Shown here piece after piece: positions 16,567 through 25,914 of a DNA stretch of 64,000 nt (position 1 is its first letter; every line of letters begins with the position of its first letter). Source of the stretch: Stenotrophomonas sp. Marseille-Q4652 (GTDB lineage: Bacteria; Pseudomonadota; Gammaproteobacteria; Xanthomonadales; Xanthomonadaceae); NCBI RefSeq assembly GCF_916618915.1, contig NZ_CAKAKE010000001.1:3021001-3085000 (forward strand). The letters run 5' to 3'. The position numbers were made by a program, and so were the translations under genes. The notes under the pieces are model-generated. The model was not told the DNA's origin. It made no database searches and worked only from the letters and a program-made list of their open reading frames with translations.

Positions 16567-16591
16567 ACGGGCCGCCATGCAGGCGGCCCGT
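16567..16591 (-). terminator. Terminator of the MHS transporter gene
   Basis: ACGGGCCGCC pairs with GGCGGCCCGT around a 5-base loop and is followed leftward by TTTCG. It lies between the transporter stop (16619) and the exbD-like start. Confidence 0.75.
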
Positions 16592-16618
16592 TCAGCACCC
16601 ATTTCCAGTCCGCGACGC

Positions 16619-17962
16619 TCAGCCCTTGTGGCGGCCGTCGTGGCCGTGGTCCAGCCAGTTGTGGCCACGGTTGTCGAGGAAGAACACGTAGACCACCAGG
16701 GACACGGCGATGATTGCCGTGGCGTAGGCCACGAAGCCGGTCATGTGCTCGCCGCGCAGGGCGGCCTGGTAGAGCAGGGGCGAGGTGCCACCGAAGGCGG
16801 AGTTGGCCAGCGCATAGCCCAGGCCGACGCCCAGCGCCCGCACGTGGGTCGGGAACAGCTCGGCCTTCACCACTGCATTGATCGAGGTATAGCCGGTCAG
16901 GATCACGAAGCCGATGGTGAGGATGGAAAAGGCCGCCAGCCAGTCGGACTGCTGCGGCAGGTACAGCACCAGGTACCAGGTATAGAGCACGCCACCGACG
17001 CCGAAGAACACCAGCAGCGACTTGCGGCCGACGATGTCCGACAGCCAGCCACCGACGGGCTGCATCAGCATCAGCACGGTCAGTGCGATCAGGTTGATGA
17101 CCACGCCGGTCATCACGTCGCCGCCGGAGAACAGGCCCTGGATCATCTTCGGCCCGATCACCGAGTAGGTGTAGAACGCCAGCGTACCGCCGGCGGTGAT
17201 CAGGAAACACAGCAGCAGCGGCCGCCACTGGTTGACGAACAGTTCGCGCAGCGAGCCCGAGGCCTTGTCCTCGCCGCTGCGTGCGGCCTCGATCGCCTCG
17301 CTGCCCAGTGACTCGTCCATGGTGCGGCGCATGCGGAACACCACGATCGCGGCCAGGCCACCCAGGCCGAATGCCACGCGCCAGCCCCAGTCGGAGATCT
17401 GGCTGGTGTCGAGCAACTGCAGCATGATCAGCAACGTCAGCTGCGCCAGCACGTGGCCGCCGACCAGGGTGACGTAGTGGAACGAGGACAGGAAGCCACG
17501 CCGGCCCGGGATCGCCGCCTCGGACATGTAGGTGGCACTGGCGCCGTACTCGCCGCCGGTGGCAAAGCCCTGGACCAGGCGCGCCATCAGCAGGATCACT
17601 GCCGCGGCCATGCCGATGCTGTTGACCGTCGGGGTCAGCGCGATCACGAACGAGCAGCCGGCCATCAGCGACACCGACACGGTCAGCGCCAGGCGGCGGC
17701 CATAGCGGTCGGCGAAGCGCCCGAAGTACCAGGCGCCGATCGGTCGCATCAGGAACGTCATGGCGAAGATCGCCCACACGTACAGCGTGGCGTTCTTGTC
17801 CTCGGGGCGGAAGAACTGCGACTCGAAGTAGGCCGCGAAGACCGAGTAGACGTAGACGTCGTACCACTCCACCAGGTTGCCGGCCGAGCCCTTGAGGGTG
17901 TTGGAGATCGAGCGGCGCAGGCTCGGGGCGGGTGGGGCGGTGGACGTGATCGCGTCTGTCAT
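16619..17962 (-). CDS. MHS-family MFS transporter, KgtP-like
   Basis: A 447-residue, twelve-helix major facilitator. The start MTDAITSTAPPAPSLRR is chosen because the family sequence begins right after it (GNLVEWYDVYVYSVFAAYF), as in alpha-ketoglutarate and other metabolite:H+ symporters. The MFS loop motif GRFADRYGRR between helices 2 and 3 is intact, as are ARLVQGFATGGEYGA in helix 4 and GWLSDIVGRK in the second half. It should import an organic acid or a betaine-like compound with protons through the inner membrane. The substrate cannot be fixed from sequence. No clear ribosome site is seen. It ends in its own terminator. Confidence 0.88.
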   Translation of the reverse strand: MTDAITSTAPPAPSLRRSISNTLKGSAGNLVEWYDVYVYSVFAAYFESQFFRPEDKNATLYVWAIFAMTFLMRPIGAWYFGRFADRYGRRLALTVSVSLMAGCSFVIALTPTVNSIGMAAAVILLMARLVQGFATGGEYGASATYMSEAAIPGRRGFLSSFHYVTLVGGHVLAQLTLLIMLQLLDTSQISDWGWRVAFGLGGLAAIVVFRMRRTMDESLGSEAIEAARSGEDKASGSLRELFVNQWRPLLLCFLITAGGTLAFYTYSVIGPKMIQGLFSGGDVMTGVVINLIALTVLMLMQPVGGWLSDIVGRKSLLVFFGVGGVLYTWYLVLYLPQQSDWLAAFSILTIGFVILTGYTSINAVVKAELFPTHVRALGVGLGYALANSAFGGTSPLLYQAALRGEHMTGFVAYATAIIAVSLVVYVFFLDNRGHNWLDHGHDGRHKG

Positions 17963-18348
17963 CAGTAGGTTGTCGTCGAGGGGGGGGCGGGAAGTATAGG
18001 GAAGGCACGCCATGCACGGCGTCGGCCAATCGTCGTAGACGGCATGAATGGGCAGGCGGTGGCCTGCGCTGCACACGGCGCAGACACCGGCATAACCGCG
18101 ATGGACGCAGCGTATGCACGCGGCAGCAAGCCGCGTCACGGAGAGCGGAATGATCGCCACCCGTAACCCCCATCCGGGCGAAGACCGGGCAATGCCGGCC
18201 AAGTCCCGCCATCCGGCCATCGCGGTATCCCGGCGGCATCCGCCGATGCCGGCAAAGCCCGTCCAGACCCCTCCGGGGCCAGCGCAGGCGCGTCGCCAGG
18301 GCAGCGTCCGCGGCCACTGATCCCCTTTACCGCCAACGGAGCGTACCC
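17963..18348. other. 386-base intergenic region, divergent promoters expected
   Basis: This region separates the leftward transporter gene from the rightward small gene at 18349. I found no gene. There is an imperfect direct repeat of about 19 bases (ATGCCGGCCAAGTCCCGCC at 18192 and ATGCCGGCAAAGCCCGTCC at 18246). Promoters for both neighbours must lie here, but I cannot point to convincing boxes. Confidence 0.4.
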
Positions 18349-18528
18349 ATGCCACGCGGAGAAAAATCAGCTTACACCGACAAGCAGAAGCGCCAGGCCG
18401 CGCATATCGAACAGAGCGAAGAGAAGAAGGGACGCTCGGATAAGGACGCCGAGCGCATTGCCTGGGCCACGGTCAACAAGCAGGACGGTGGCGGCAAGCA
18501 GTCCGGATCCGGGCGCAAGTCGCACTGA
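18349..18528 (+). CDS. Small basic 'plasmid stabilization'-type protein (59 aa)
   Basis: The frame MPRGEKSAYTDKQKRQAAHI, continuing to ERIAWATVNKQDGGGK and ending in SGSGRKSH, matches a very common short family. Its members are annotated as plasmid stabilization protein or hypothetical and occur on bacterial chromosomes. The family name is historical; no toxin partner is present here. The conserved AWATVNK and the glycine-rich basic tail are intact. It is transcribed alone and closed by a strong hairpin. Its size just below 60 residues makes it easy to overlook. Confidence 0.8.
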   Translation: MPRGEKSAYTDKQKRQAAHIEQSEEKKGRSDKDAERIAWATVNKQDGGGKQSGSGRKSH

Positions 18529-18553
18529 CGGAAATAGAAGGACGGACACGAAA

Positions 18554-18576
18554 ACGGGCGGCCACTGGCCGCCCGT
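18554..18576. terminator. Bidirectional terminator between convergent genes
   Basis: ACGGGCGGCC and GGCCGCCCGT form a stem with a 3-base loop. Leftward it is followed by TTTTCG and rightward by CTTCATT. It lies between the convergent genes at 18349-18528 and 18613-18885 and can serve both. Confidence 0.8.
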
Positions 18577-18612
18577 CTTCATTAAACAGCAGTGGCGCCG
18601 GAGCCGCCGGGC

Positions 18613-18885
18613 TCACTGCTCCTCTTCGTCTTCCTCGTCCTCGTCGTCTTCTTCCTCTTCTTCCTCGTCCTCGAAGGCGCTGAGCTCCTCGATGCGCAGG
18701 AAGCCGGGCAGGGTGTCGGCAAAGCCGACCTGCGCCCCACTGGCCACCATCGGCCGCACCTGACGGGTCATGGCCGACTCCACCAGCGCAAAGCAGACCA
18801 GGGACTGGGCGATTTCCTCGCCCTCTTCTTCGAACACGGCAACCCAGCCGGCGGCGGGCATGATCTGGATGATGTTGTCTTGCAC
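18613..18885 (-). CDS. Small protein with a polyacidic C-terminal tail
   Basis: Starting from the GTG at 18885 the product has 90 residues and opens VQDNIIQIMPAAGWVAVFEE. An ATG at 18861 is an alternative start. The first 70 residues look like a compact alpha/beta domain (ALVESAMTRQVRPMVASG, VGFADTLPGFLRIEELSAF). The last 20 are almost only glutamate and aspartate. I do not recognise the family. The acidic tail might bind basic partners or metal, but nothing in the context says so. The DNA of the tail is a purine-rich (GAG/GAC) simple-sequence run at about 18616-18674, which could expand or contract. Confidence 0.6.
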   Translation of the reverse strand: MQDNIIQIMPAAGWVAVFEEEGEEIAQSLVCFALVESAMTRQVRPMVASGAQVGFADTLPGFLRIEELSAFEDEEEEEEDDEDEEDEEEQ

Positions 18886-19236
18886 GTTGGAAAGGTCGGT
18901 CGGTGGAAGGAATGCCGAGATTGCGGCAAGCGCGTGGCCGGTGCAATCCGCGCGGTCTCGTGCGGCAGGTGGCCCCCGAACAGGACGTGCTGCGAGCCGC
19001 AGTTGTGGCCGCTGCTGGCGCGCTAAGGACAGACTCACTGCGTGCTCCGGCCTGCGCCCGCTGCGCGGGAGGCGATTACGGCTGGCCCCAGCCGGCTGCA
19101 TCTGCTCGACCGCCAAGCGCAAGTCGCACTGGCGCGGCTGGATCTGCGAGAGCCGGCCCTGATCTGCTTGACTCACGCGGGCCGCTTTCTTCTCCGGTAT
19201 GTTGCGCGGCACTGATCGCCACTTCCGGAGACCTGC
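18886..19236. other. 351-base region without a supported gene
   Basis: Between two divergently transcribed genes. Open frames here lack ribosome sites and protein-like composition. Short stretches such as LHLLDRQAQVALARLDL (near 19099-19149) could be a trace of an old gene but cannot be assigned. Promoters of both neighbours must be here. Confidence 0.4.
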
Positions 19237-20124
19237 ATGAGCCGCCTGACCGCGAAGGACTTCTCCCCCGAACTGCTCGAGCTCTACGACGGCTACGTGC
19301 ATGGCCGCATCAGCCGCCGCCAGTTCCTGGACCGGGCCGCCACGCTGGCCGTCGGTGGCATGACCGCCATCGGCATCCTCGCCGCGCTCAGCCCGGACTA
19401 CGCGCTGGCCCAGCAGGTGCAGTTCACCGATCCGGACATCGTCGCCGAGTACATCCAGTACCCCTCGCCCAATGGCCACGGCCAGGTGCGCGGCTACCTG
19501 GTGCGGCCGGCGAAGGCGCAAGGGCCGCTGCCGGGCGTGGTGGTGGTGCACGAGAACCGCGGGCTCAATCCCTACATCGAGGACGTGGCCCGGCGCGTGG
19601 CCAAGGCTGGCTTCGTGGCGCTGGCGCCCGATGGCCTGAGCTCGGTCGGCGGCTATCCCGGCAATGACGAAAAGGGCCGCGAGCCGCAGGCCAGGGTCGA
19701 TCCGACCAGGCTGATGAACGACTTTTTCGCCGCCATCGAGTACCTGCTGGGCGAGGGCCGCACCACCGGCAAGGTCGGCATCACCGGCTTCTGCTACGGC
19801 GGTGGCGTGTGCCATGCCGCGGCGGTGGCGTATCCGGAACTGGCCGCGGCGGTGCCGTTCTACGGCCGCCAGGCGAAGCCCGATGACGTGCCCAAGATCA
19901 AGGCGCCGCTGCTGATCCACTTCGCCGAGACCGACCCCAACGTCAACGCCACCTGGCCGGACTACGAGAAGGCGCTCAAGGCCGCCGGCACGGTGTACGA
20001 GGCGCACTTCTATCCCGGCACCAACCACGGCTTCCACAACGACTCGACCCCGCGCTACGACAAGGCCGCCGCCGAACTGGCGTGGGAACGCACCCTGGCC
20101 TGGTTCCGCAAATACCTGGCCTGA
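19237..20124 (+). CDS. Dienelactone hydrolase family protein, Tat-exported
   Basis: The 295-residue alpha/beta hydrolase has an N-terminal twin-arginine signal (GRISRRQFLDRAATLAVGG, about residues 25-43), preceded by a short extension. The catalytic triad of the dienelactone hydrolase type is visible: the nucleophile cysteine in GFCYGGG, the aspartate in FAETDPNVN and the histidine in GTNHGFHND. VVVHENRGLNPYIEDV near residue 105 is the family's oxyanion region. It resembles YghX-type proteins and should act in the periplasm on a lactone or ester. GGAG lies upstream of the ATG. It is followed by the SulP gene after 103 bases. Confidence 0.9.
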   Translation: MSRLTAKDFSPELLELYDGYVHGRISRRQFLDRAATLAVGGMTAIGILAALSPDYALAQQVQFTDPDIVAEYIQYPSPNGHGQVRGYLVRPAKAQGPLPGVVVVHENRGLNPYIEDVARRVAKAGFVALAPDGLSSVGGYPGNDEKGREPQARVDPTRLMNDFFAAIEYLLGEGRTTGKVGITGFCYGGGVCHAAAVAYPELAAAVPFYGRQAKPDDVPKIKAPLLIHFAETDPNVNATWPDYEKALKAAGTVYEAHFYPGTNHGFHNDSTPRYDKAAAELAWERTLAWFRKYLA

Positions 20125-20227
20125 TCCCGGGTGGGGATGACCGCGGTGGGTAGGGGATAATGGCCGCCCCCTCCCTCCGCCGGTCGCGTGGCTGCCTGCC
20201 GCGCCGGCACGCAGCTGCCCCCATCCC

Positions 20228-21724
20228 ATGTCCCTGCTTCGAACCGAACTGGCGCAGTGGCGCGCCCATCCGCTGCGCGAACTGCTGGCCGGCGCCGTTG
20301 CCACCTTCGCGCTGATCCCCGAGGTCATCGCCTTCTCCTTCGTCGCCGGGGTGGACCCGCAGGTCGGGCTGTTCGCCTCGTTCGTGCTGAGCATCGTGAT
20401 CGCGGTGTTCGGCGGACGCCCGGCGATGATCACCGCCGCGGCCGGCTCGGTCGCGCTGGTCGCCGCGCCCCTGGTGTCCCAGCACGGCCTGCCCTACCTG
20501 TTCGCCGCCGGCCTGCTGGCCGGTGCGGTGCAGGTGCTGTTCGGCGTGCTGCGGCTGGGCGTGCTGATGCGCTTCGTCAGTTCCTCGGTGCGCACCGGCT
20601 TCGTCAACGCGCTGGCGATCCTGATCTTTGCCGCGCAGCTGCCGCACCTGGACAACGCCAACGGCGCGACCTGGGCAATGCTCGCCCTCGGCCTGGCGGT
20701 GATCTACGGCCTGCCGCGGCTGCCGCTGCCGGGCGTCAAGGTGATTCCCTCGCCGCTGATCTGCATTGCCGTGCTCAGCGTGCTGGCCGCGGTGTTGGAC
20801 CTGCCGCTGAAGACCGTGGCCGACCTGGGTCAGCTGCCCGGCGCGCTGCCGCAGTGGCTGGGCCTGCCGCAGGTGCCGTGGGAGCTGGAGACCCTGCGCA
20901 TCATCGCGATGCCGGCGCTGGCCATTGCCATGGTTGGCCTGCTGGAGTCGCTGATGACCGCGCGCGTGGTCGATGAACTGACCGACACGCCCAGCCCCAA
21001 GAACCGTGAATCGGCCGGCCTGGGCCTGGCCAACATCAGTGCCAGCCTGTTCGGCGGCATCGCCGGCTGCGGCATGATCGGCCAGACCGTGAGCAACGTC
21101 AGATACGGCGGCCGCGGCCGGCTGTCGACGCTGTTTGCCGGCGTATTCCTGCTGGTGCTGATGGTGGCGCTCAAGCCGTGGGTGTCGCAGGTCCCGGTGG
21201 TGGCGCTGGTGGCGATCATGGTGATGGTCAGCGTGGCGACCTTCGACTGGCGCAGCCTGCGCGCGCTGGCCCGGCACCCGCGCCTGTCCGGCGTGGTCAT
21301 GCTGGCCACCGTCGCGGTGACCCTGTTGACCCACAATCTTGCCGCGGGCGTCGGCGTGGGCGTGCTGCTGAGCGGGGTGTTCTTCGCGCTGAAGGTGGCT
21401 CGGCTGCTGCAGGTCGGGCACGCCGACGACGCCGATGGCGTGCGCCGCTACCGGGTCAGCGGCCAGGTGTTCTTCGCCTCGGCCGATGCCTTCATCGATG
21501 CCTTCGATCCGCGCGGCCTGCCCGGCAGCACGGTGGAGATCACCCTGGCTGACGCGCGGCTGTGGGACATCACCGCGGTGGCGGCACTGGACACCGTGGT
21601 CTCGCGCTTCCGCCACCACGGCATCAGGGTGCGCGTGCACGGCATGGACCGGCACAGCCGCAGCCTGCTGCGGCGGGTGCGCCGTGACGCGGACCTGGAG
21701 GACTACGGGCTGGAAGCGGGCTGA
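20228..21724 (+). CDS. SulP-family anion transporter with STAS domain
   Basis: The 498-residue protein has a long membrane part of 10-14 helices. It shows SulP features: LLAGAVATFALIPEVIAFSF in helix 1, FVSSSVRTGFVNALAILIF, and GGIAGCGMIGQTVSNVRYGG. The last 90 residues (from RYRVSGQVFFASADAF) are a STAS domain that controls transport. SulP members move sulfate, bicarbonate or dicarboxylates; the substrate is not evident, and no carbonic anhydrase is fused or adjacent. The next gene, rluA, converges on it with a 4-base gap. Confidence 0.9.
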   Translation: MSLLRTELAQWRAHPLRELLAGAVATFALIPEVIAFSFVAGVDPQVGLFASFVLSIVIAVFGGRPAMITAAAGSVALVAAPLVSQHGLPYLFAAGLLAGAVQVLFGVLRLGVLMRFVSSSVRTGFVNALAILIFAAQLPHLDNANGATWAMLALGLAVIYGLPRLPLPGVKVIPSPLICIAVLSVLAAVLDLPLKTVADLGQLPGALPQWLGLPQVPWELETLRIIAMPALAIAMVGLLESLMTARVVDELTDTPSPKNRESAGLGLANISASLFGGIAGCGMIGQTVSNVRYGGRGRLSTLFAGVFLLVLMVALKPWVSQVPVVALVAIMVMVSVATFDWRSLRALARHPRLSGVVMLATVAVTLLTHNLAAGVGVGVLLSGVFFALKVARLLQVGHADDADGVRRYRVSGQVFFASADAFIDAFDPRGLPGSTVEITLADARLWDITAVAALDTVVSRFRHHGIRVRVHGMDRHSRSLLRRVRRDADLEDYGLEAG

Positions 21725-21728
21725 TCGC

Positions 21729-22352
21729 TCAGAACGGCACCGGCGAGTGCAGGACCAGCGCCTGCCCGGTGACCGGGTGGGTGAAGGCCAGTTCGCAGGC
21801 ATGCAGGCAGACCCGCGGCGCCGGCCGGGCACCGTAGAACACGTCACCGACGATGGGGTGGCCGAGGCTGGCCAGGTGCACGCGCAACTGGTGGCTGCGC
21901 CCGGTCACCGGCTCCAGCCGCAGCCGCGTCTGCCCCAGCACCGGGTCGAAGCCCAGCCGCTGCCAGCGGGTCAGCGCCGGCTTGCCGCGTTCGTGGTCCA
22001 CCATCTGCCGCGGCCGGTTCGGCCAGTCGCAGATCAGCGGCAGGGCGATCTCGCCGGCCTCGGCGGCCACCTCGCCTTCGACCAGCGCCTCGTAGCGCTT
22101 GGACACCTGGCGCCGTTCGAACAGCCCCGACAGCGCGGCCTGCATGTCCTTGCCCAGCGCGTAGAGCATCAGCCCGGAGGTGACCTGGTCCAGCCGGTGC
22201 ACGGTCAGCGCATCGGGATGGGCACGCTGCAGCCGGGTGACCAGGCAGTCCTGGTTTTCCGGGGTGCGGCCGGGCACCGACAGCAGGCCGGCCGGCTTCT
22301 CGGCCACCAGCAGGTAGGGGTCGGCATGGTGCAGCTGGGGGTCGGGGAACAC
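21729..22352 (-). CDS. rluA: RluA: 23S rRNA U746 / tRNA U32 pseudouridine synthase
   Basis: The 207-residue protein uses a GTG start at 22352. It follows E. coli RluA closely: AEKPAGLLSVPGR at the N-terminus, the catalytic-aspartate motif HRLDQVTSGLML, LPLICDWPNRPRQM, and LEPVTGRSHQLRVHLASLGH with GDVFYG. There is no S4 domain, as expected for RluA. It isomerises uridine to pseudouridine in 23S rRNA and in several tRNAs. The ribosome site is weak. Its stop nearly touches that of the SulP gene (convergent). Confidence 0.9.
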   Translation of the reverse strand: MFPDPQLHHADPYLLVAEKPAGLLSVPGRTPENQDCLVTRLQRAHPDALTVHRLDQVTSGLMLYALGKDMQAALSGLFERRQVSKRYEALVEGEVAAEAGEIALPLICDWPNRPRQMVDHERGKPALTRWQRLGFDPVLGQTRLRLEPVTGRSHQLRVHLASLGHPIVGDVFYGARPAPRVCLHACELAFTHPVTGQALVLHSPVPF

Positions 22353-22522
22353 GCCAGGGTGGCCGCGGTGGGGGGCGCGATAGCGTACCCGCTGGTGGCA
22401 CCGCCGCGTTCCAAACGCCTGTTGGCGTCAAGAATTCTTCGTGGAGTACGATACAGTTAGCCATGGCGCGTGTTCAGCCGTGACCGGGCTGACCGGCGTG
22501 TTCATCGTTGCAGGAGCCTGAA

Positions 22523-25201
22523 ATGCCAACGCGGGAGTCAATACGGGAGCCCATCGGGGACGGCATGGACCATGCCGCCGAGGGCCCGTACACGCTCAAC
22601 GCGGCGGTCTGGGCCGTGCTGGCGCTGCTGGTCGGCCTGCTGGTGACGGCCGAGATCGCGCGGCGCGAGTGGGTCAGCCAGCACTGGCACGCGGCCGAGC
22701 TGCAACACTCGCTGGCCGATGCCGCCCAGACCCGGCTGCGCGCGCCCTTCGATGGCGCCGCCGTTGCGCTGCGCTCGATGCAGACCGTGTTCCTGGCCGA
22801 TGACGTGGTCACCCAGGCCGATTTCGACCAGTACCAGCGCAACCTGCTGATGGCGCAGATGGTCGAGGGTTACGTGCTGACGGCCTTTGCCCGTCGCTAC
22901 GAGGACCCGGCCATGCCGGGCCACCCGGTCTACCGCTGCGACTTCGTCTCGCCGCTGGCCGGCAACGAGGTGCTGGTCGGCTTCGACATCGCCCGCCAGC
23001 CGGAGAACCTCAAGGCGCTGCTGCGTTCGCGCGACAGCGGCATGGCCACCGCCTCGATGCCGTTCACCCTGCTGCAGTTCCAGGGCTCGCCCGGGGCGGA
23101 AGGCCGGGGCATCACCGTGCGCATGCCGGTGTACACGCAGGGGCCGCTGCCGGCCACCGCCGAGGAGCGCCGTGAACGCGAACTGGGCGCGCTGGCGGTG
23201 AGCATGCGCACCGAGCCGCTGGTACGCGAGGCGCTCAAGGGCCCCATCCTCGAATACATGGACGTGGTGATCCGCGATCTCGACGCGCTGCCTGGCCAGG
23301 AAGAGATCTATGCCAGCGGCGAGCTGCCGGCCGACGCCGGCAAGGTCCAGGTCCGCCACCTGGATTTCGGCGGTCGGCGCTGGGAAGTGCGATTGTGGCC
23401 GAAGATCGAGATCGCCCAGTGGGGGCAGTTCCGGCTGATCCTCCTCGCCGGCACCACCACCAGCATGCTGCTGGCGCTGTTCCTGTGGTCGCAGATCACC
23501 TCCCGCCGCCGCGCGGTGGCGCTGGGCCGCGACATGCGCCAGCGCTTCGGCGAGAGCGAGAACCGCTTCCGCGTGCTCAACGACGTGCTGCCGGCGCTGG
23601 TGCTGCTGGCCGAGGGCCGTGGCGGGCGCATCACCTACATCAACCAGGCCGCGCGCCGGCAACTGGGCGAGGTGGTCGGTGCGCCGCTGGCCTCGCTGTT
23701 CAACGACCCCGGGGTCGGTGCCAGCGCCATTGCCGAGGCCTCGGAGAACGGCAGCTGGGAAGGCGCCGATGCGCTGATGCTCGACGGCCAGGATGGCCCC
23801 GGCTTCTGGGCCACCGCCTCGCTGGCCCACGTCGAGGTCGATGCCGAGCCGCACCTGCTGATGGTCGCCACCGACGTCAGCGCGCAGCGGGCGATGACCG
23901 AGCAGTTGCGTTACCAGGCCGCCCACGACGAACTGACCGGGCTGTACAACCGCCGCGAGTTCGAGCGGCGCCTGCGCGAGCAGCTGGCGCTGCGCAGCGA
24001 GGACCCGGACGCACCACCGTTCGCGCTGCTGTACATCGACCTGGACCAGTTCAAGCTGATCAACGACCTGTCCGGGCACATGGCCGGCGACCAGTTGCTG
24101 GTGCAGCTGGTCCACGCCATGCGCCGCGAGCTGCGCGACGGCGACGTGCTGGCGCGGCTGGGCGGCGACGAGTTCGGCCTGCTGGCGCTGGACGTGGACC
24201 CGCAACAGGCCGACGCGCTGGCCGAACGCCTGCGCCGCTGCATCGAAGGGGTGATCTTCCAGTGGCACGGACGCACGTACACCACCAGTGCCAGCATTGG
24301 CCTGGTGGTGGTCGACGGTGCCGGCTGCACGCTCAGGGACCTGCTCGCCTGGGCCGACAGCGCCTGCTACCAGGCCAAGGAGAACGGGCGCAACCGCGTG
24401 TGCTGGTACCGCGACGACGCCGATGCCACCCGCCGCATCGGCGAGATGGAATGGACCAACCGCATGCGCTGGGCGCTGGAACGCGACGCCCTGCTGCTGG
24501 ATTACCAGGAAGTCACTGGCCTTGATCCGGACGAGGCACGCAGCACCCACATCGAACTGCTGCTGCGCATGCGCGACGAGCAGGGCGAGGTGGTCGCGCC
24601 CGGCGCGTTCCTGCAGGCGGCCGAGCGCTACGGCCTGATGCCGGCGATCGACCGCTGGGTGATCCGCACCGCACTGGCCAACTTCAAGCGCCTGCACCCG
24701 GTGGGCGCGACGATCGACACGGTGGCCATCAACCTGTCCGGCGCCAGCATCGAGGACGAGGGCCTGGCCGATTTCATCCTGGATGCAATTACGCAATACG
24801 GGGTCGAGCCGCACCGGCTGGTCATGGAAATCACCGAAACCGTGGCCGTGCGCGACCTGGCGCGCGTGGTGCGGGTGATCGAACGCCTGCGCGCGGTCGG
24901 CTGTCGCATCGCGCTGGACGACTTCGGTGCCGGCATGTCCTCCTTCGGCTACCTGAAGAACCTGCCGGTGGACGTGATCAAGATCGACGGAAGCTTCGTG
25001 CGCGACCTTGGCAACGACCCGATGAGCTACACCATCATCGACGCGGTCACCCGCATCGGCCACCAGCGCGGGCTGAAGGTGGTCGCCGAGTGGGTCGACA
25101 GCCAGCAGACCGTGGAAGTGCTGCGCGGCCTCGGCGTTGACTACGCCCAGGGCTTTGCCCTGCACCGTCCGGAGCGGGTGCTGTTCCAGCGCGACCGCTG
25201 A
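22523..25201 (+). CDS. CHASE-PAS-GGDEF-EAL cyclic-di-GMP turnover protein
   Basis: The ATG at 22523 has AGGAG 6 bases upstream (892 residues). Domain order: transmembrane helix (about 25-45), periplasmic CHASE sensor (about 60-270, with VSPLAGNEVLVGFDIARQPE), second transmembrane helix (about 305-325), PAS (about 345-460), GGDEF (about 465-625, RLGGDEF intact) and EAL (about 645-885). In the EAL domain the signature reads ELLLR. The metal and catalytic residues appear retained (AINLSG, MEITET, DDFGAG, VIKIDG, the glutamate of VVAEWVDS, and the glutamine of AQGFALHRP), although EGVET and QGYxxGRP are altered. Both synthesis and hydrolysis of cyclic di-GMP are therefore possible. The CHASE ligand is unknown. 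Confidence 0.9.
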   Translation: MPTRESIREPIGDGMDHAAEGPYTLNAAVWAVLALLVGLLVTAEIARREWVSQHWHAAELQHSLADAAQTRLRAPFDGAAVALRSMQTVFLADDVVTQADFDQYQRNLLMAQMVEGYVLTAFARRYEDPAMPGHPVYRCDFVSPLAGNEVLVGFDIARQPENLKALLRSRDSGMATASMPFTLLQFQGSPGAEGRGITVRMPVYTQGPLPATAEERRERELGALAVSMRTEPLVREALKGPILEYMDVVIRDLDALPGQEEIYASGELPADAGKVQVRHLDFGGRRWEVRLWPKIEIAQWGQFRLILLAGTTTSMLLALFLWSQITSRRRAVALGRDMRQRFGESENRFRVLNDVLPALVLLAEGRGGRITYINQAARRQLGEVVGAPLASLFNDPGVGASAIAEASENGSWEGADALMLDGQDGPGFWATASLAHVEVDAEPHLLMVATDVSAQRAMTEQLRYQAAHDELTGLYNRREFERRLREQLALRSEDPDAPPFALLYIDLDQFKLINDLSGHMAGDQLLVQLVHAMRRELRDGDVLARLGGDEFGLLALDVDPQQADALAERLRRCIEGVIFQWHGRTYTTSASIGLVVVDGAGCTLRDLLAWADSACYQAKENGRNRVCWYRDDADATRRIGEMEWTNRMRWALERDALLLDYQEVTGLDPDEARSTHIELLLRMRDEQGEVVAPGAFLQAAERYGLMPAIDRWVIRTALANFKRLHPVGATIDTVAINLSGASIEDEGLADFILDAITQYGVEPHRLVMEITETVAVRDLARVVRVIERLRAVGCRIALDDFGAGMSSFGYLKNLPVDVIKIDGSFVRDLGNDPMSYTIIDAVTRIGHQRGLKVVAEWVDSQQTVEVLRGLGVDYAQGFALHRPERVLFQRDR

Positions 25202-25271
25202 GTCCGTTTCCGGCGCCGTGGCGCGGGTGGGCGAGGCTGATAATCGCGCTGTCACCTTGCGGGAGATGGGG

Positions 25272-25820
25272 ATGTCGCGATTGCTCATGAAGGTGCCGGT
25301 CATCGCGCTGGCGGGACTGGTGCTGGGCTGCAGTGGCGGGAGCGACCCGGTCGCACCGGCAGGCACGGCCGAAGTGGTGCAGGACACCCCGGCAGCGGAG
25401 ATCCCGCCGCCGCCTATGGAACACGTGCCCCGCGCCGCACCGCGCGGCGTGGGCGGACAGTGGCAGACCGACATCGGTCCGGGCGTGGACATCGCCTACG
25501 TGGCCTCCGGCTCCACCGACCGCATCGACGTCAGCTGCAGGCACGCGCGTGACGGCAGCAGCGCACTGGACTTCCGGCTGGAGGGGCAGCGTCCGGAAGG
25601 GCGCGTGACCCTGGTCTTCGGCCCCGTCAACCGGGTGCAGGTGGAGGTGCAGCAGGGACGGATGGAAGCCCGCGGCGGTGTCGACGGGCTCCGCTTCGAC
25701 GAAGTCGTCGCCGGCCTGCGCAGCCACGGATCGGTGACCGTGCGCGATGACGCTGGCCGCGAAGTCGAGTTCACCCTGCACAACGCCGCCCGCGCGATCC
25801 CGGCCGACTGCCGCGGTTGA
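25272..25820 (+). CDS. Putative lipoprotein, unknown function
   Basis: The start at 25272 follows GGGAG and gives a 182-residue precursor. A clear lipoprotein signal is visible, VIALAGLVLGCSGG (lipobox LVLGC), followed by a proline-rich linker (AAEIPPPPMEHVP). A C-terminal beta-rich domain holds two cysteines (DVSCRHAR and IPADCRG). It is probably anchored in the outer membrane facing the periplasm. I do not recognise the domain. It lies downstream of the cyclic-di-GMP gene in the same direction with a 70-base gap. Confidence 0.7.
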   Translation: MSRLLMKVPVIALAGLVLGCSGGSDPVAPAGTAEVVQDTPAAEIPPPPMEHVPRAAPRGVGGQWQTDIGPGVDIAYVASGSTDRIDVSCRHARDGSSALDFRLEGQRPEGRVTLVFGPVNRVQVEVQQGRMEARGGVDGLRFDEVVAGLRSHGSVTVRDDAGREVEFTLHNAARAIPADCRG

Positions 25821-25914
25821 CGCCGCGGCAGTGGGTGGCCTGCTTCACGCAAGCCCAATGCATCCGGGCCGACCATCGCCCTGCGCCGCGCCGGCGCGCA
25901 ACCGGAGCACGGGC

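Noticed and set aside
18886..19236. Rightward frame with LHLLDRQAQVALARLDL that might be a gene end
   Set aside because: No start, no ribosome site and no family match. It could be chance.
22421..22460. Palindrome AAGAATTCTT (22430-22439) near TTGGCG in the rluA / CHASE-gene intergenic region
   Set aside because: Ten-base palindromes with an EcoRI-like core occur by chance. The spacing to a -10 box is not convincing and no regulator is indicated.
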